Shown one piece after another: positions 26,567 to 32,311 of a stretch of 32,311 nucleotides of DNA. How positions within the stretch are numbered: position 1 is the stretch's first letter; each line of letters starts with the position of its first letter. Location: positions 1 through 32,311 of the forward strand of contig CAIQUL010000085.1 in assembly GCA_903874975.1 (NCBI GenBank), read 5' to 3'. A model generated the notes under the pieces. The model was not told where the DNA came from and did not search any database. It saw nothing but the letters and a program-made list of their open reading frames with translations. The DNA comes from an uncultured Chthoniobacter sp. Lineage in GTDB: Bacteria; Verrucomicrobiota; Verrucomicrobiia; Chthoniobacterales; Chthoniobacteraceae. The translations under genes and the position numbers were made by a program.

Positions 26567-26695
26567 GGCGAACGTTTGAGCGCAGGCACCCCTATCAGCG
26601 AGGGCGAGCGTTGAACGCGGGGTTGAGGTTGTAGCTACGAGAAATCATCGAAACTGGGCGGCTGGTAGGGGTTGCTCTGGCGCGGCTTGTTCGCC
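26567..26695 (-). other. attC-type recombination site, third
   Basis: 129 bp. On the minus strand it starts GGCGAACAAGCCGCGCCAG and ends GCGCTCAAACGTTCGCC. The left arm GCGCCAGAGCAACCCCTA pairs with the complement of TAGGGGTGCCTGCGC, leaving an extra C and an extra A in the left arm. The site begins 7 bp after the stop of the 116-residue cassette gene. Beyond it the sequence returns to host-like DNA. Confidence 0.8.
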
Positions 26696-26702
26696 TCTTC
26701 CG

Positions 26703-27053
26703 TTATGTAAAGTTCGAACTGACTTCTCTTGAGCACAGTCGCCTGCACAGATCAGTGAATACGATGCCGATAAAAATCATGGAGAGTCCGCCCACTATGG
26801 ACTTCGAGAAAACACCGACACCACCGACAATAAAAGCGATGGCACCCACTGCCGTTCCAAGGATGTTCATGATCCACGGGAACTTCGAAGAACCATAGAT
26901 CATCCACAGGCTCCATATCAACGCGCCGACGATCCCAGCAATGTGCCGAATCGGGGAGCCACCAATCAGACCAGCCAGGCCAAGTCCGTGGATCACAACG
27001 GACGTGTAAATGATACGGTATCCGACGTTCTTTAGAGGATCTGATGGGAACAT
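26703..27053 (-). CDS. Small membrane protein, cassette 3
   Basis: 116 residues from the ATG at 27053, 20 bp after the core of the preceding attC site. Three or four membrane helices are visible (IIYTSVVIHGLGLAGLIGG, IAGIVGALIWSLWMIYG, WIMNILGTAVGAIAFIVGGVGVF, SIVGGLSMIFIGIVFTDL), with a short basic C-terminus. No family is recognised. Single-gene cassettes for small membrane proteins of unknown function are common in integron arrays. It is probably transcribed from a promoter upstream of the array or read through from the earlier cassettes. Confidence 0.75.
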   Translation of the reverse strand: MFPSDPLKNVGYRIIYTSVVIHGLGLAGLIGGSPIRHIAGIVGALIWSLWMIYGSSKFPWIMNILGTAVGAIAFIVGGVGVFSKSIVGGLSMIFIGIVFTDLCRRLCSREVSSNFT

Positions 27054-27073
27054 ATGGACGGAGATATTTTCTT

Positions 27074-27168
27074 GGCGAACGATTGAGTGCTCCTACGGGC
27101 GTGATTGAAAGGAAAATGAATCGAAATTGGGATGCTTATGGCCCGTTAGGAGGCACGGCTTGTTCGCC
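27074..27168 (-). other. attC-type recombination site, second
   Basis: 95 bp, the shortest of the three. On the minus strand it starts GGCGAACAAGCCGTGCCTCC and ends GCACTCAATCGTTCGCC. The arm GTGCCTCCTAACGGGC pairs with the complement of GCCCGTAGGAGCAC, leaving an extra C and an extra A unpaired, as in the other two sites. It overlaps the last 11 codons of the 156-residue gene, so that gene's C-terminus is encoded by the recombination site. Confidence 0.85.
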
Positions 27169-27606
27169 TTCTTCGATCTTGAACACGGAATACTCCTCAA
27201 CAATGTCAGTAAACCTCTCTCGGTGCGCTGAACCCAGATCCAGACGTGCGAGGTTCCATCCTCCCTGTCCGATGGTGATCTCATACACTAGAGCTGTGGT
27301 CCCCTTGTGAGGTCCTGCTAAAACCAGAACGCGGTCGCCGGTCTTAAGTGGCGCTCCATTCAGCTTGCCGCAGATGGGTCTAATCCAAGGCCAGCAGGTG
27401 AACATTCCGAGGAAATATCCTAGCCCGGCCACTGCGGGCACTCCAATAAGCAGAGCCGCCACACCCTGCCAGTCAGTCGCGATACTGGCTAGCCTGACGC
27501 CATTCATCGGCACCGTGAGAAAGAATGATATTAGGGCAACTGCTCCGATAACCCACGAGACGACCACCGGACGAGCGCAGACTTGATGGTGGATGGCTGT
27601 CTTCAT
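27136..27606 (-). CDS. Membrane protein with KOW-like segment, cassette 2
   Basis: 156 residues from the ATG at 27606, 8 bp after the core GTTCGCC of the first attC site; a TTG in frame further upstream lies inside the attC site and is rejected. Two membrane helices (VSWVIGAVALISFFLTV and WQGVAALLIGVPAVAGLGYFLGM) precede a soluble part with a KOW-like motif, GDRVLVLAGPHKGTTALVYEI. KOW motifs usually bind RNA or protein in ribosomal and Nus factors, but this one is only motif-length and its role here is unknown. The last residues (GEQAVPPNGP) are encoded by the next attC site. Confidence 0.78.
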   Translation of the reverse strand: MKTAIHHQVCARPVVVSWVIGAVALISFFLTVPMNGVRLASIATDWQGVAALLIGVPAVAGLGYFLGMFTCWPWIRPICGKLNGAPLKTGDRVLVLAGPHKGTTALVYEITIGQGGWNLARLDLGSAHRERFTDIVEEYSVFKIEEGEQAVPPNGP

Positions 27607-27614
27607 GTTATTCT

Positions 27615-27741
27615 GGCGAACGTTCAAGCGCTGGCACCGCTGGGGCGGAGGTGAGCGTCGAAACGGGATGACGGGTTAAAGTTATGGAAGGCTTGGCCGA
27701 CAGAGCAGCCCCAGCGGTTGTCCAGGCGCGCCTTGTTCGCT
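27615..27741 (-). other. attC-type recombination site, first
   Basis: 127 bp. On the minus strand it starts AGCGAACAAGGCGCGCCTGG and ends GCGCTTGAACGTTCGCC. The arm GCGCCTGGACAACCGCTGGGGC pairs with the complement of GCCCCAGCGGTGCCAGCGC, leaving an extra C and an extra A in the left arm. It begins 31 bp after the stop of the 148-residue gene. Confidence 0.85.
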
Positions 27742-27772
27742 TTCTTTATACCGATGGCCATCTGTAGGGCGG

Positions 27773-28219
27773 TCATGGGAAGAACAACTCCTTGATAAGG
27801 ATGGCAACTACTCCGAGAAGTAGTCCTAAAACAATCTTTTTACCACCGGAAAGCTCGTGCTTCCACCAAGGCTTCTCGGCAAAGTTCGGCTGACTGTCCC
27901 AATCACTCTGGGTCCCCCAATCTGCCGGAGACGAAAAGGTCTCTCCCTCGTCACCAGTCACAACGCCACCAAAGTGAGGGGCGATAGACGCCATATACTC
28001 AATGATCCTCGGCCCTTTTGGATTCTTGGTGAACGCAGAGGCATCGCCGCTCGAATAATGCAAAGCAAGGGTGTCGTCCCCATCAAGAATGGCGGTGATG
28101 AAGTGTGGATCATCTTCAACAATCTTGAGTTCCGGTCGGCTCGCCACGAAGTCTCTCCACTCTTGCTTGGTGATGCCAGTGCTCGGTTCAGGTCTCTTGA
28201 GCGTGATGTGATATCCCAT
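27773..28219 (-). CDS. Unknown small protein with C-terminal membrane helix
   Basis: 148 residues from the ATG at 28219; an earlier in-frame start at 28354 would overlap the upstream gene by 94 bp and is rejected. The N-terminal part reads MGYHITLKRPEPSTGITKQEWRDFVASRPELKIVEDD, a pattern (MGYHI..R...ITxxEW) that I associate with a widespread family of small unknown proteins. One hydrophobic helix ends the protein (KIVLGLLLGVVAILIKELFF), so it is probably tail-anchored. It is the third gene of the first cassette and is directly followed by attC. No function can be given. Confidence 0.75.
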   Translation of the reverse strand: MGYHITLKRPEPSTGITKQEWRDFVASRPELKIVEDDPHFITAILDGDDTLALHYSSGDASAFTKNPKGPRIIEYMASIAPHFGGVVTGDEGETFSSPADWGTQSDWDSQPNFAEKPWWKHELSGGKKIVLGLLLGVVAILIKELFFP

Positions 28220-28260
28220 GGCAAGCGGCTTTGTTTGTTGGGCGTGCGGTTGGTATACGG

Positions 28261-28782
28261 CTACCAGAACTTCCACCAAGGTGATGGTGAATTTACGCGG
28301 TAAAAAATGTGACCATTTTTCAATTTCACAGGTTTGCTGTTTTTTTTGATCCACCGCACCACTTGGCTATACCAACCGGCAAACTGCTCGGCGTCGTAAG
28401 AGTAGGGTGCGGATTGGAATGAGTAAGGGCCGCCTGGAGTCAGGAATTTGCTCCAGAATAAGCGACCGGTATGGCTGTCATAGCAGCCTGCTGTGAAAGG
28501 ATCGCGGCAATACTCAATGACCGGCGCACTGTCGATGTCCTGAATGTAAAATGACCCGTTACTGGCAACGGCTATCTCTGGAGTCCAAGGGTAGGCGGTG
28601 TTCCACAGGAAGAATCTTCTTTCACCGGAACGGCGTGGAGGCAACCGCTCCAAGCACAGAAACTCCGGCTTGGTCGCATGGGAGACAAAAATTTTGATTT
28701 CGGCCTTGCTGCGGAGAAACTGCAGGAACAATTCCTCGGCCGGCTCACTCATCCCGACTGCTATTTGGCGACCCCGTCCCAT
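28261..28782 (-). CDS. Unknown soluble protein, cassette 1
   Basis: Up to 173 residues from the ATG at 28782; a later ATG at 28752 (MSEPAEELFLQFLRSKAEIKI) is the more natural start. Readable segments are EYCRDPFTAGCYDSHTGRLFW, DAEQFAGWYSQVVRWIKKNSKPV, and the ending PSPWWKFW. It looks like a soluble protein of about 163 residues with conserved aromatic positions. I do not recognise a family. It lies 14 bp after the 181-residue gene and 41 bp before the next. That 41-bp gap contains GCCCAAC (28243-28237, minus strand), which could be half of an attC site. Confidence 0.7.
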   Translation of the reverse strand: MGRGRQIAVGMSEPAEELFLQFLRSKAEIKIFVSHATKPEFLCLERLPPRRSGERRFFLWNTAYPWTPEIAVASNGSFYIQDIDSAPVIEYCRDPFTAGCYDSHTGRLFWSKFLTPGGPYSFQSAPYSYDAEQFAGWYSQVVRWIKKNSKPVKLKNGHIFYRVNSPSPWWKFW

Positions 28783-28796
28783 AGGTGTGCAAGAAA

Positions 28797-29342
28797 TTAG
28801 CGGCGGCGCAATTTGCCAGCGTCAGGCACGTATTGAGCGATTCTGTTGATTCCCACTGTTCGGCAGGTGTCCAGAACTATTTCCTCGATCTGGCTCTGGA
28901 TTTCGAGCTCCGAAAAGAATGAGAGTGCCACCGAATCATGGTAGGGCGCTGGTCCACCAGCCGCATTCCAGAACTCTGTTTGCTCGAGAAGCATGAGTGT
29001 GCCGTCACGTGTGAAGACAATGCGGTTAGGAAATTCGTCATTCTTTTCTAGCTTGGCATCGCTACAGTTCATGAGATCAGCCCACGGTCGTTCGTGTTCG
29101 AACTCGTCACGCCAGCGCCTGAGAAGTCCGCATCGCTTTCGCGTCCAATACTCGGCAGAAATAACATCCGCCCTCACTAGCGAGGCGAGCCTTGGCACTG
29201 CAAGGCGAGCGAGAGTCCACGGCGCCACTGATCCTCCATCGCGCTCAATCCAAGTGAGGACGGAAATCTGAAACTTGTGGCCTGTTAGAGGCAAAGGAGT
29301 CCATTTGTGCGGCTCTTTTACAATCTGGATCAAATCATTCAT
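28797..29342 (-). CDS. Unknown soluble protein, first gene of the array
   Basis: 181 residues from the ATG at 29342, 6 bp after the attI-like core; two other ATGs nearby are in other frames. The sequence begins MNDLIQIVKEPHKWTPLPLTGHKFQISVLTWIERDGG and contains RKRCGLLRRWRDEFEHERPWADLMN and FTRDGTLMLLEQTEF. It has no membrane segment or signal. No family is recognised. As first gene after the attI-like site it is best placed for expression from the promoter at 29362-29389. Confidence 0.7.
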   Translation of the reverse strand: MNDLIQIVKEPHKWTPLPLTGHKFQISVLTWIERDGGSVAPWTLARLAVPRLASLVRADVISAEYWTRKRCGLLRRWRDEFEHERPWADLMNCSDAKLEKNDEFPNRIVFTRDGTLMLLEQTEFWNAAGGPAPYHDSVALSFFSELEIQSQIEEIVLDTCRTVGINRIAQYVPDAGKLRRR

Positions 29343-29348
29343 TCATTG

Positions 29349-29355
29349 TGCGAAC
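29349..29355 (-). other. attI-like core site
   Basis: The minus strand reads GTTCGCA here, directly before the first cassette gene, and the same GTTCGC core ends each attC site. No L' arm or second half is present upstream as an attC would need, so this fits the simple site attI. The preceding sequence (GATAAACTCCCTGTTCGCA, 29367-29349) includes an inverted GATAAAC that could be the second, weaker binding site. Confidence 0.55.
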
Positions 29356-29361
29356 AGGGAG

Positions 29362-29389
29362 TTTATCGACAGATTTGTGTGTTTGTCAG
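29362..29389 (-). promoter_or_regulatory. Promoter candidate for the cassette array
   Basis: On the minus strand CTGACA (29389-29384), 16 bp, GATAAA (29367-29362). Transcription would start at about the attI-like core and run into the first cassette. 29390-29607 has no gene and no other clear signal. Confidence 0.4.
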
Positions 29390-29607
29390 CAGCTTTATAT
29401 CCGACAAAAATGTTGGAATATCCCGGGGTTGGAGGTCCATGGTGGTTGCTTTACGCGCGTAATGAGCGGGAGCCGACATTCTTGTTGGGATTTGCTCAAA
29501 TGCGCGCACAAAAGTGATGTACGAATATTCCAAATGCCGGGCCAACGGTTGAACAGCGAATTATTCGACCATCATGATGAGTTGGTCAGTCCCCTCACTC
29601 AGCCGGG

Positions 29608-29655
29608 TTCTGACCGTTTCCGGTGCGGCGGGCGCGAAAGCAATTTCCTGGCAGT
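29608..29655 (+). repeat. 48-bp direct repeat, copy 2
   Basis: Same 48-bp block as 21971-22018 with three differences. It lies 6 bp beyond the stop of the DUF1501 gene on the minus strand. Just outside it GGTCAG (29584-29589) and CTGACC (29610-29615) could pair as a loose hairpin. Confidence 0.95.
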
Positions 29656-29661
29656 CGGCGT

Positions 29662-31044
29662 TCACGCCAGGACGGCTTTCACCACTTGGCCGTGGACGTC
29701 GGTAAGGCGAAAGTCCCGGCCGGCGTGGCGGTAGGTGAGGCGTTGGTGGTCGATGCCGAGCAGGTGAAGGATGGTGGCGTGCAGGTCGTGCACCGACACC
29801 GGGTTTTCCAAGGCCTTGAATCCGAACTCGTCGGTGGCGCCATAAATCGTCCCGCCCTTGATGCCGCCGCCGGCCATCCAGAGTGAAAAGCCCCATTGGT
29901 TGTGATCGCGCCCCGCGGTGGCGCCGCCGCCGGCGATGCCCAGTTCCACCGACGGCGTGCGGCCGAACTCGCCCGTGCAGAGCACCAGCGTTTGCTCGAG
30001 CAGACCGCGCTGCTCGAGATCCATGAGGAGCGCGGCCAGGCCGCGGTCGCACTGGTTGGCGACGGTGCGATGGGCGTTCTTGAGGTTGTTGTGGCTGTTC
30101 CAGGGCTGCTCCTTGCCGGGCCAGGTCTGGACGAAGCGCACGCCGCGCTCGACCAGCCGGCGGGCCATCAGCAACTGCCGGTTCTGCGGGCCGTCGCCAT
30201 ACATCTCCTGAATGTGCTTCGGTTCGCGGCTGATGTCGAAGGCGTCGGTGGCCTCGACCTGCATGCGGTAGGCCAGTTCGAAGGACTGGATGCGGGCCTC
30301 GATGGCCGCCTCGCCCTGGCGTTCGGCGAGGTGGCGGTCATTGAGCTGGCGCAACAACGAGAACTGCCGCGCCTGCGTGTCGTGGTCGAGATGAGCGTTG
30401 CGCAGGTGCGCGATGAACTGGCGCGGATCCTTCCGCGCCGTAGCCACCAGCGTGCCCTGGTAAACGCCGGGCAGGAAGGCGGAGCGCCAGTTGTTGGCGT
30501 CGCCCACCGGGAGCCCGCCGGGGCACAATGCGACGAAGCCCGGCAGATTCCGGTTCTCCGAACCCATGCCCCAGTTCAGCCACGAGCCGAGGCTCGGCCG
30601 CACCAGCCGCTGGTCGCCCGATTTCATCAGCATGAGCGACATCGCATGGCTGGGCAGCTCGGCTTGCATGGACCGGATCACGGCCAGCTTGTCGGCACAC
30701 CGGGACAGGTGGGGAAACAGGTCGCTGATGGGAATGCCGCTCTGACCATGCTGCTTGAACTCGAAGGGCGACGGCAGCGCGACGCCGGTGCGGCGCTCGG
30801 TGAGGAGGTTTTCGTACGGCAGCTCCTGTCCGCCGCGCCGCGTGAGTTCCGGCTTGGGACCGAAGGTGTCCACCTGCGACATGCCGCCGTTGAGGAAGAC
30901 ATGGATCACGGACCGGGCCTTGCCGGGGAAATGGCTGCCGGCCGACGCCTCGCGGCTCATCAGGCCCGCCAGTGCCAGCGAGCCGATGCCCAGCCCGCTG
31001 CGCTGGAGAAACTGGCGGCGTGTGCAGGACAGGTGCTCGGTCAT
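29662..31044 (-). CDS. DUF1501 exported protein (TAT signal)
   Basis: 460 residues from the ATG at 31044; the frame extends 61 codons upstream over the end of the previous gene, which is rejected. The N-terminus has a twin-arginine signal (CTRRQFLQRSGLGIGSLALAGL). DUF1501 motifs: SVIHVFLNGGMSQVDTFGPKPEL, MQAELPSHAMSLMLMKSG, RPSLGSWLNWGMGSENRNLPGFV, LLEQTLVLCTGEFGRTPSVE, GRDHNQWGFSLWMAGGGIKGGTIYGATDEFG and HDLHATILHLLGIDHQRLTYRHAGRDFRLTDV. The family resembles sulfatases and alkaline phosphatases and is usually paired with a DUF1549/DUF1553 cytochrome protein, found 13 bp upstream here but truncated. Exported to the periplasm; reaction unknown. Confidence 0.93.
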   Translation of the reverse strand: MTEHLSCTRRQFLQRSGLGIGSLALAGLMSREASAGSHFPGKARSVIHVFLNGGMSQVDTFGPKPELTRRGGQELPYENLLTERRTGVALPSPFEFKQHGQSGIPISDLFPHLSRCADKLAVIRSMQAELPSHAMSLMLMKSGDQRLVRPSLGSWLNWGMGSENRNLPGFVALCPGGLPVGDANNWRSAFLPGVYQGTLVATARKDPRQFIAHLRNAHLDHDTQARQFSLLRQLNDRHLAERQGEAAIEARIQSFELAYRMQVEATDAFDISREPKHIQEMYGDGPQNRQLLMARRLVERGVRFVQTWPGKEQPWNSHNNLKNAHRTVANQCDRGLAALLMDLEQRGLLEQTLVLCTGEFGRTPSVELGIAGGGATAGRDHNQWGFSLWMAGGGIKGGTIYGATDEFGFKALENPVSVHDLHATILHLLGIDHQRLTYRHAGRDFRLTDVHGQVVKAVLA

Positions 31045-31057
31045 GGACGGCGATCGT

Positions 31058-32011
31058 TCAATCGATGAAATGAAACTCGTTCGCGGCGAGCAGCGCGTGG
31101 ACGAAGCGCGGCCAAGCCTCGCCGGCGTCCTTCGCTTCCGCCAGCCAGCCCAGGGCGGCCTTGATCTCGCCGACGTGCGGCGTGCGCGCGTAATCCCGGC
31201 GATAGATCCGGCGCACGCGTTCCTCATCCGACGCAGCGTCCCGGATGTCGGGCCGCTGCACCAGCGCCCGGGCGCGGTTCTGGACGAATTCGGAGTTCAA
31301 CGCGTGAAGCGTCTGCTGCGGGACCGTCGTGTCCGGGCGCTTCACCGTGCAGGTGGTCGGATTGGCGGCGTCGAAGGTGCCCGCCAGCGCAGAGATCACG
31401 TCGCGGTTCACGAAGGCGTACACGGTGCGCCGCGGCACGGCCCTGGCGTCGGTCTCCTCGCAAGGTCGCCCGCCCGGACGCGGCTGCACATCCAGTTCAC
31501 CGCTCCCGGCCAGCAGCGCGTCGCGCATCGCCTCCAGCTCCAGTCGGCGCGTCGGCATCCGCCACAACAGCCGGTTGTCGGGATCCGCCGCACGCGCCGC
31601 CGCGTTCTCGAGCGCCGCCTGCTGATACACCGCCGAGAGCATGATCCGGCGGTGCAGCCGCTTCAGCGACCAGCCGGCGGCCAGGAATTCCCCGGCGAGA
31701 AAGTCCAGCAACCCGGGGAGTGTCGGCGGTTCGCCGCGCGTGCCAAAATCATCCGGCGTCGCCACCAGCCCGCAGCCGAAGTGATGCTGCCAGATCCAGT
31801 TCACGATCACGCGGCGGGTGAGCGCGGTGGCCGGATCGACGATCGCCTGGGCCAGTCCGAGGCGGCGTTGTCCGTCGTCGAACGGCCGGGCGCTGCCGCC
31901 GGACAGGGCCGACAGGAATCGCGGCTCGACCGGTTTGCCGCGCTGGACGGGATTGCCGCGGATGAACACGAACGCCTTATCCGTCCCGCCCGCCAATTCC
32001 TCCAGCACCAT
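31058..32011 (-). pseudogene. DUF1553 C-terminal region, 5'-truncated at an in-frame TAG
   Basis: 317 residues from the ATG at 32011. Motifs of the DUF1553 C-terminal domain: FVFIRGNPVQRGKPVEPRFL, TALTRRVIVNWIWQHHFGCGLVATPDDFGTRGEPPTLPGLLDFLA, WSLKRLHRRIMLSAVYQQ, NRLLWRMPTRRLELEAMRDALLA and TVPQQTLHALNSEFVQNRARAL. Homology seems to reach a few codons before this ATG (APPRAM), up to a TAG at 32029-32027 in the same frame. The N-terminal cytochrome and DUF1549 parts and the signal peptide are missing. So it is either a broken gene or a domain fragment. It lies 13 bp before the DUF1501 gene, as usual for the pair. Confidence 0.8.
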
Positions 32012-32026
32012 GGCGCGCGGCGGCGC

Positions 32027-32311
32027 CTAGGCGGTGAGGTTCAACGCGTCGATCGCGTCCAGCGTGCCGCGGACGCTATCGAGCACGCCGCGGTTGATCA
32101 TCGTCTGCTCGAAACCAACCTCGAAGGTAAGTGCGGTCGGCGAGCCCGAATCGTGGAGATGATGGCGCAACTGGCGTTCGATCGAGCTGTTGACGATGCG
32201 GTGCCGGGGGTCCTGGTCGGGCACCAGCTCGCCGCCCGGTGCCGACGAGACCGCGCGCACGTCCGCGTTTCTCGACACGCTGCTCGACGCGCAGGATCGC
32301 CGGAGCAACGC
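32027..32311 (-). CDS. Uncertain partial ORF ending at the TAG before DUF1553
   Basis: Open from the window edge for 94 codons. It ends TALTFEVGFEQTMINRGVLD, then a short stretch to NLTA. It shares the frame of the DUF1553 region but shows no DUF1549 motif, which would be expected in a complete protein. The clean part (PDQDPRHRIVNSSIERQLRHHL) reads like a real protein of some other kind. It may be an unrelated gene next to a truncated DUF1553, or the two were joined by a rearrangement. I cannot name it. Confidence 0.35.
   Translation of the reverse strand, partial: ALLRRSCASSSVSRNADVRAVSSAPGGELVPDQDPRHRIVNSSIERQLRHHLHDSGSPTALTFEVGFEQTMINRGVLDSVRGTLDAIDALNLTA

Larger units (their letters stand above)
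26567..29355 (-). mobile_element. Integron-type gene cassette array without an integrase (CALIN or decayed integron)
   Basis: Five small minus-strand genes lie between an attI-like half-site (29349-29355) and the last of three attC-type sites (26567-26695). Cassette limits by the GTT cut rule are 29354-27621, 27620-27080 and 27079-26573. All genes point away from the attI-like end. The segment is visibly less GC-rich than its neighbours. No tyrosine recombinase gene or recognisable fragment is found within the window, and 29356-29607 is too short for one. CALIN (cluster of attC sites lacking an integrase) is an established category; the present array would be one with a diverged core sequence. 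Confidence 0.8.

Noticed and set aside
28237-28243. Plus-strand GTTGGGC, a perfect GTTRRRY core, considered as an additional attC site
   Set aside because: No matching second half or complementary arm is found within 150 bp on either side, so at most it is a half-site; mentioned only as a hint for the three-gene cassette.
26703-29342. Possibility that the small-gene island is a toxin-antitoxin or phage defence operon
   Set aside because: No nuclease, toxin, helix-turn-helix or known immunity motif is visible in the five proteins; the attC-type sites explain their grouping better.
29363-29545. 60-codon minus-strand frame upstream of the cassette array, considered as an integrase remnant
   Set aside because: It shows none of the tyrosine recombinase motifs (R, HxxR, Y) and is too short; neither strand of 29356-29607 gives any.

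Overview
The window looks like chromosomal DNA of a member of the Verrucomicrobiota (Planctomycetes-Verrucomicrobia group). It is GC-rich. It carries gene families typical of that group: DUF1501, DUF1552, DUF1553 and DUF1592-type 'planctomycete' proteins, a Ser/Thr kinase with DWG in place of DFG, a TAT-signal Gfo/Idh/MocA protein, and spacers filled with imperfect palindromes. This placement is inferred from gene content, not from a marker gene.

Layout. 1-2628 (minus): a moxR - DUF58 - batA-like operon. 2750-5845 (minus): an MgtE magnesium transporter and an FHA-Ser/Thr kinase with a C-terminal membrane anchor. 5902-8027 (minus): an ECF-like sigma factor, a membrane protein in the anti-sigma position, and two lipoproteins; the first three genes are joined by ATGA overlaps. 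8141-10333 (plus): one uninterrupted gene for a three-enzyme fusion, LMW phosphatase - RpiB - serine hydroxymethyltransferase. 10516-15286 (minus): a left-handed beta-helix transferase-like protein and a branched-chain amino-acid type ABC transporter (livK-livH-livM-livG, with no livF). 15487-18848: a HAD phosphatase (plus), then lepA with a 59-residue lipoprotein overlapping its stop, and a YdcF/DUF218-type protein (minus). 19014-19863: a tiny basic protein gene (minus) and a membrane-protein gene broken by a 16-bp tandem duplication plus a second frameshift (plus). 20088-21458 (plus): a secreted Gfo/Idh/MocA oxidoreductase, followed by PAP2 phosphatase debris.

22038-26373 (minus) is a DUF1552-DUF1592 operon. 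29662-32011 (minus) is a second, unrelated-type pair, a DUF1553 remnant and a DUF1501 gene. A 48-bp sequence (45/48 identical) lies just after the last stop codon of each module. Between the modules (26567-29355) is an island of lower GC with small unknown genes, all on the minus strand. They are punctuated by three 95-129 bp attC-type recombination sites with matching arms and two extra unpaired bases at equivalent places in one arm. An attI-like half-site and a candidate promoter lie just before the first gene. No integrase gene is present, so I read this as an integron cassette array lacking an integrase in the window (a CALIN or decayed integron). Its core sites (GTTCGCC) differ from the usual GTTRRRY.

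The two most interesting items are this cassette array and the three-enzyme fusion, whose domain order matches the ywlE-ywlF-(ywlG)-glyA gene order of Bacillus. Family assignments rest on motifs read by eye; no database search was run.
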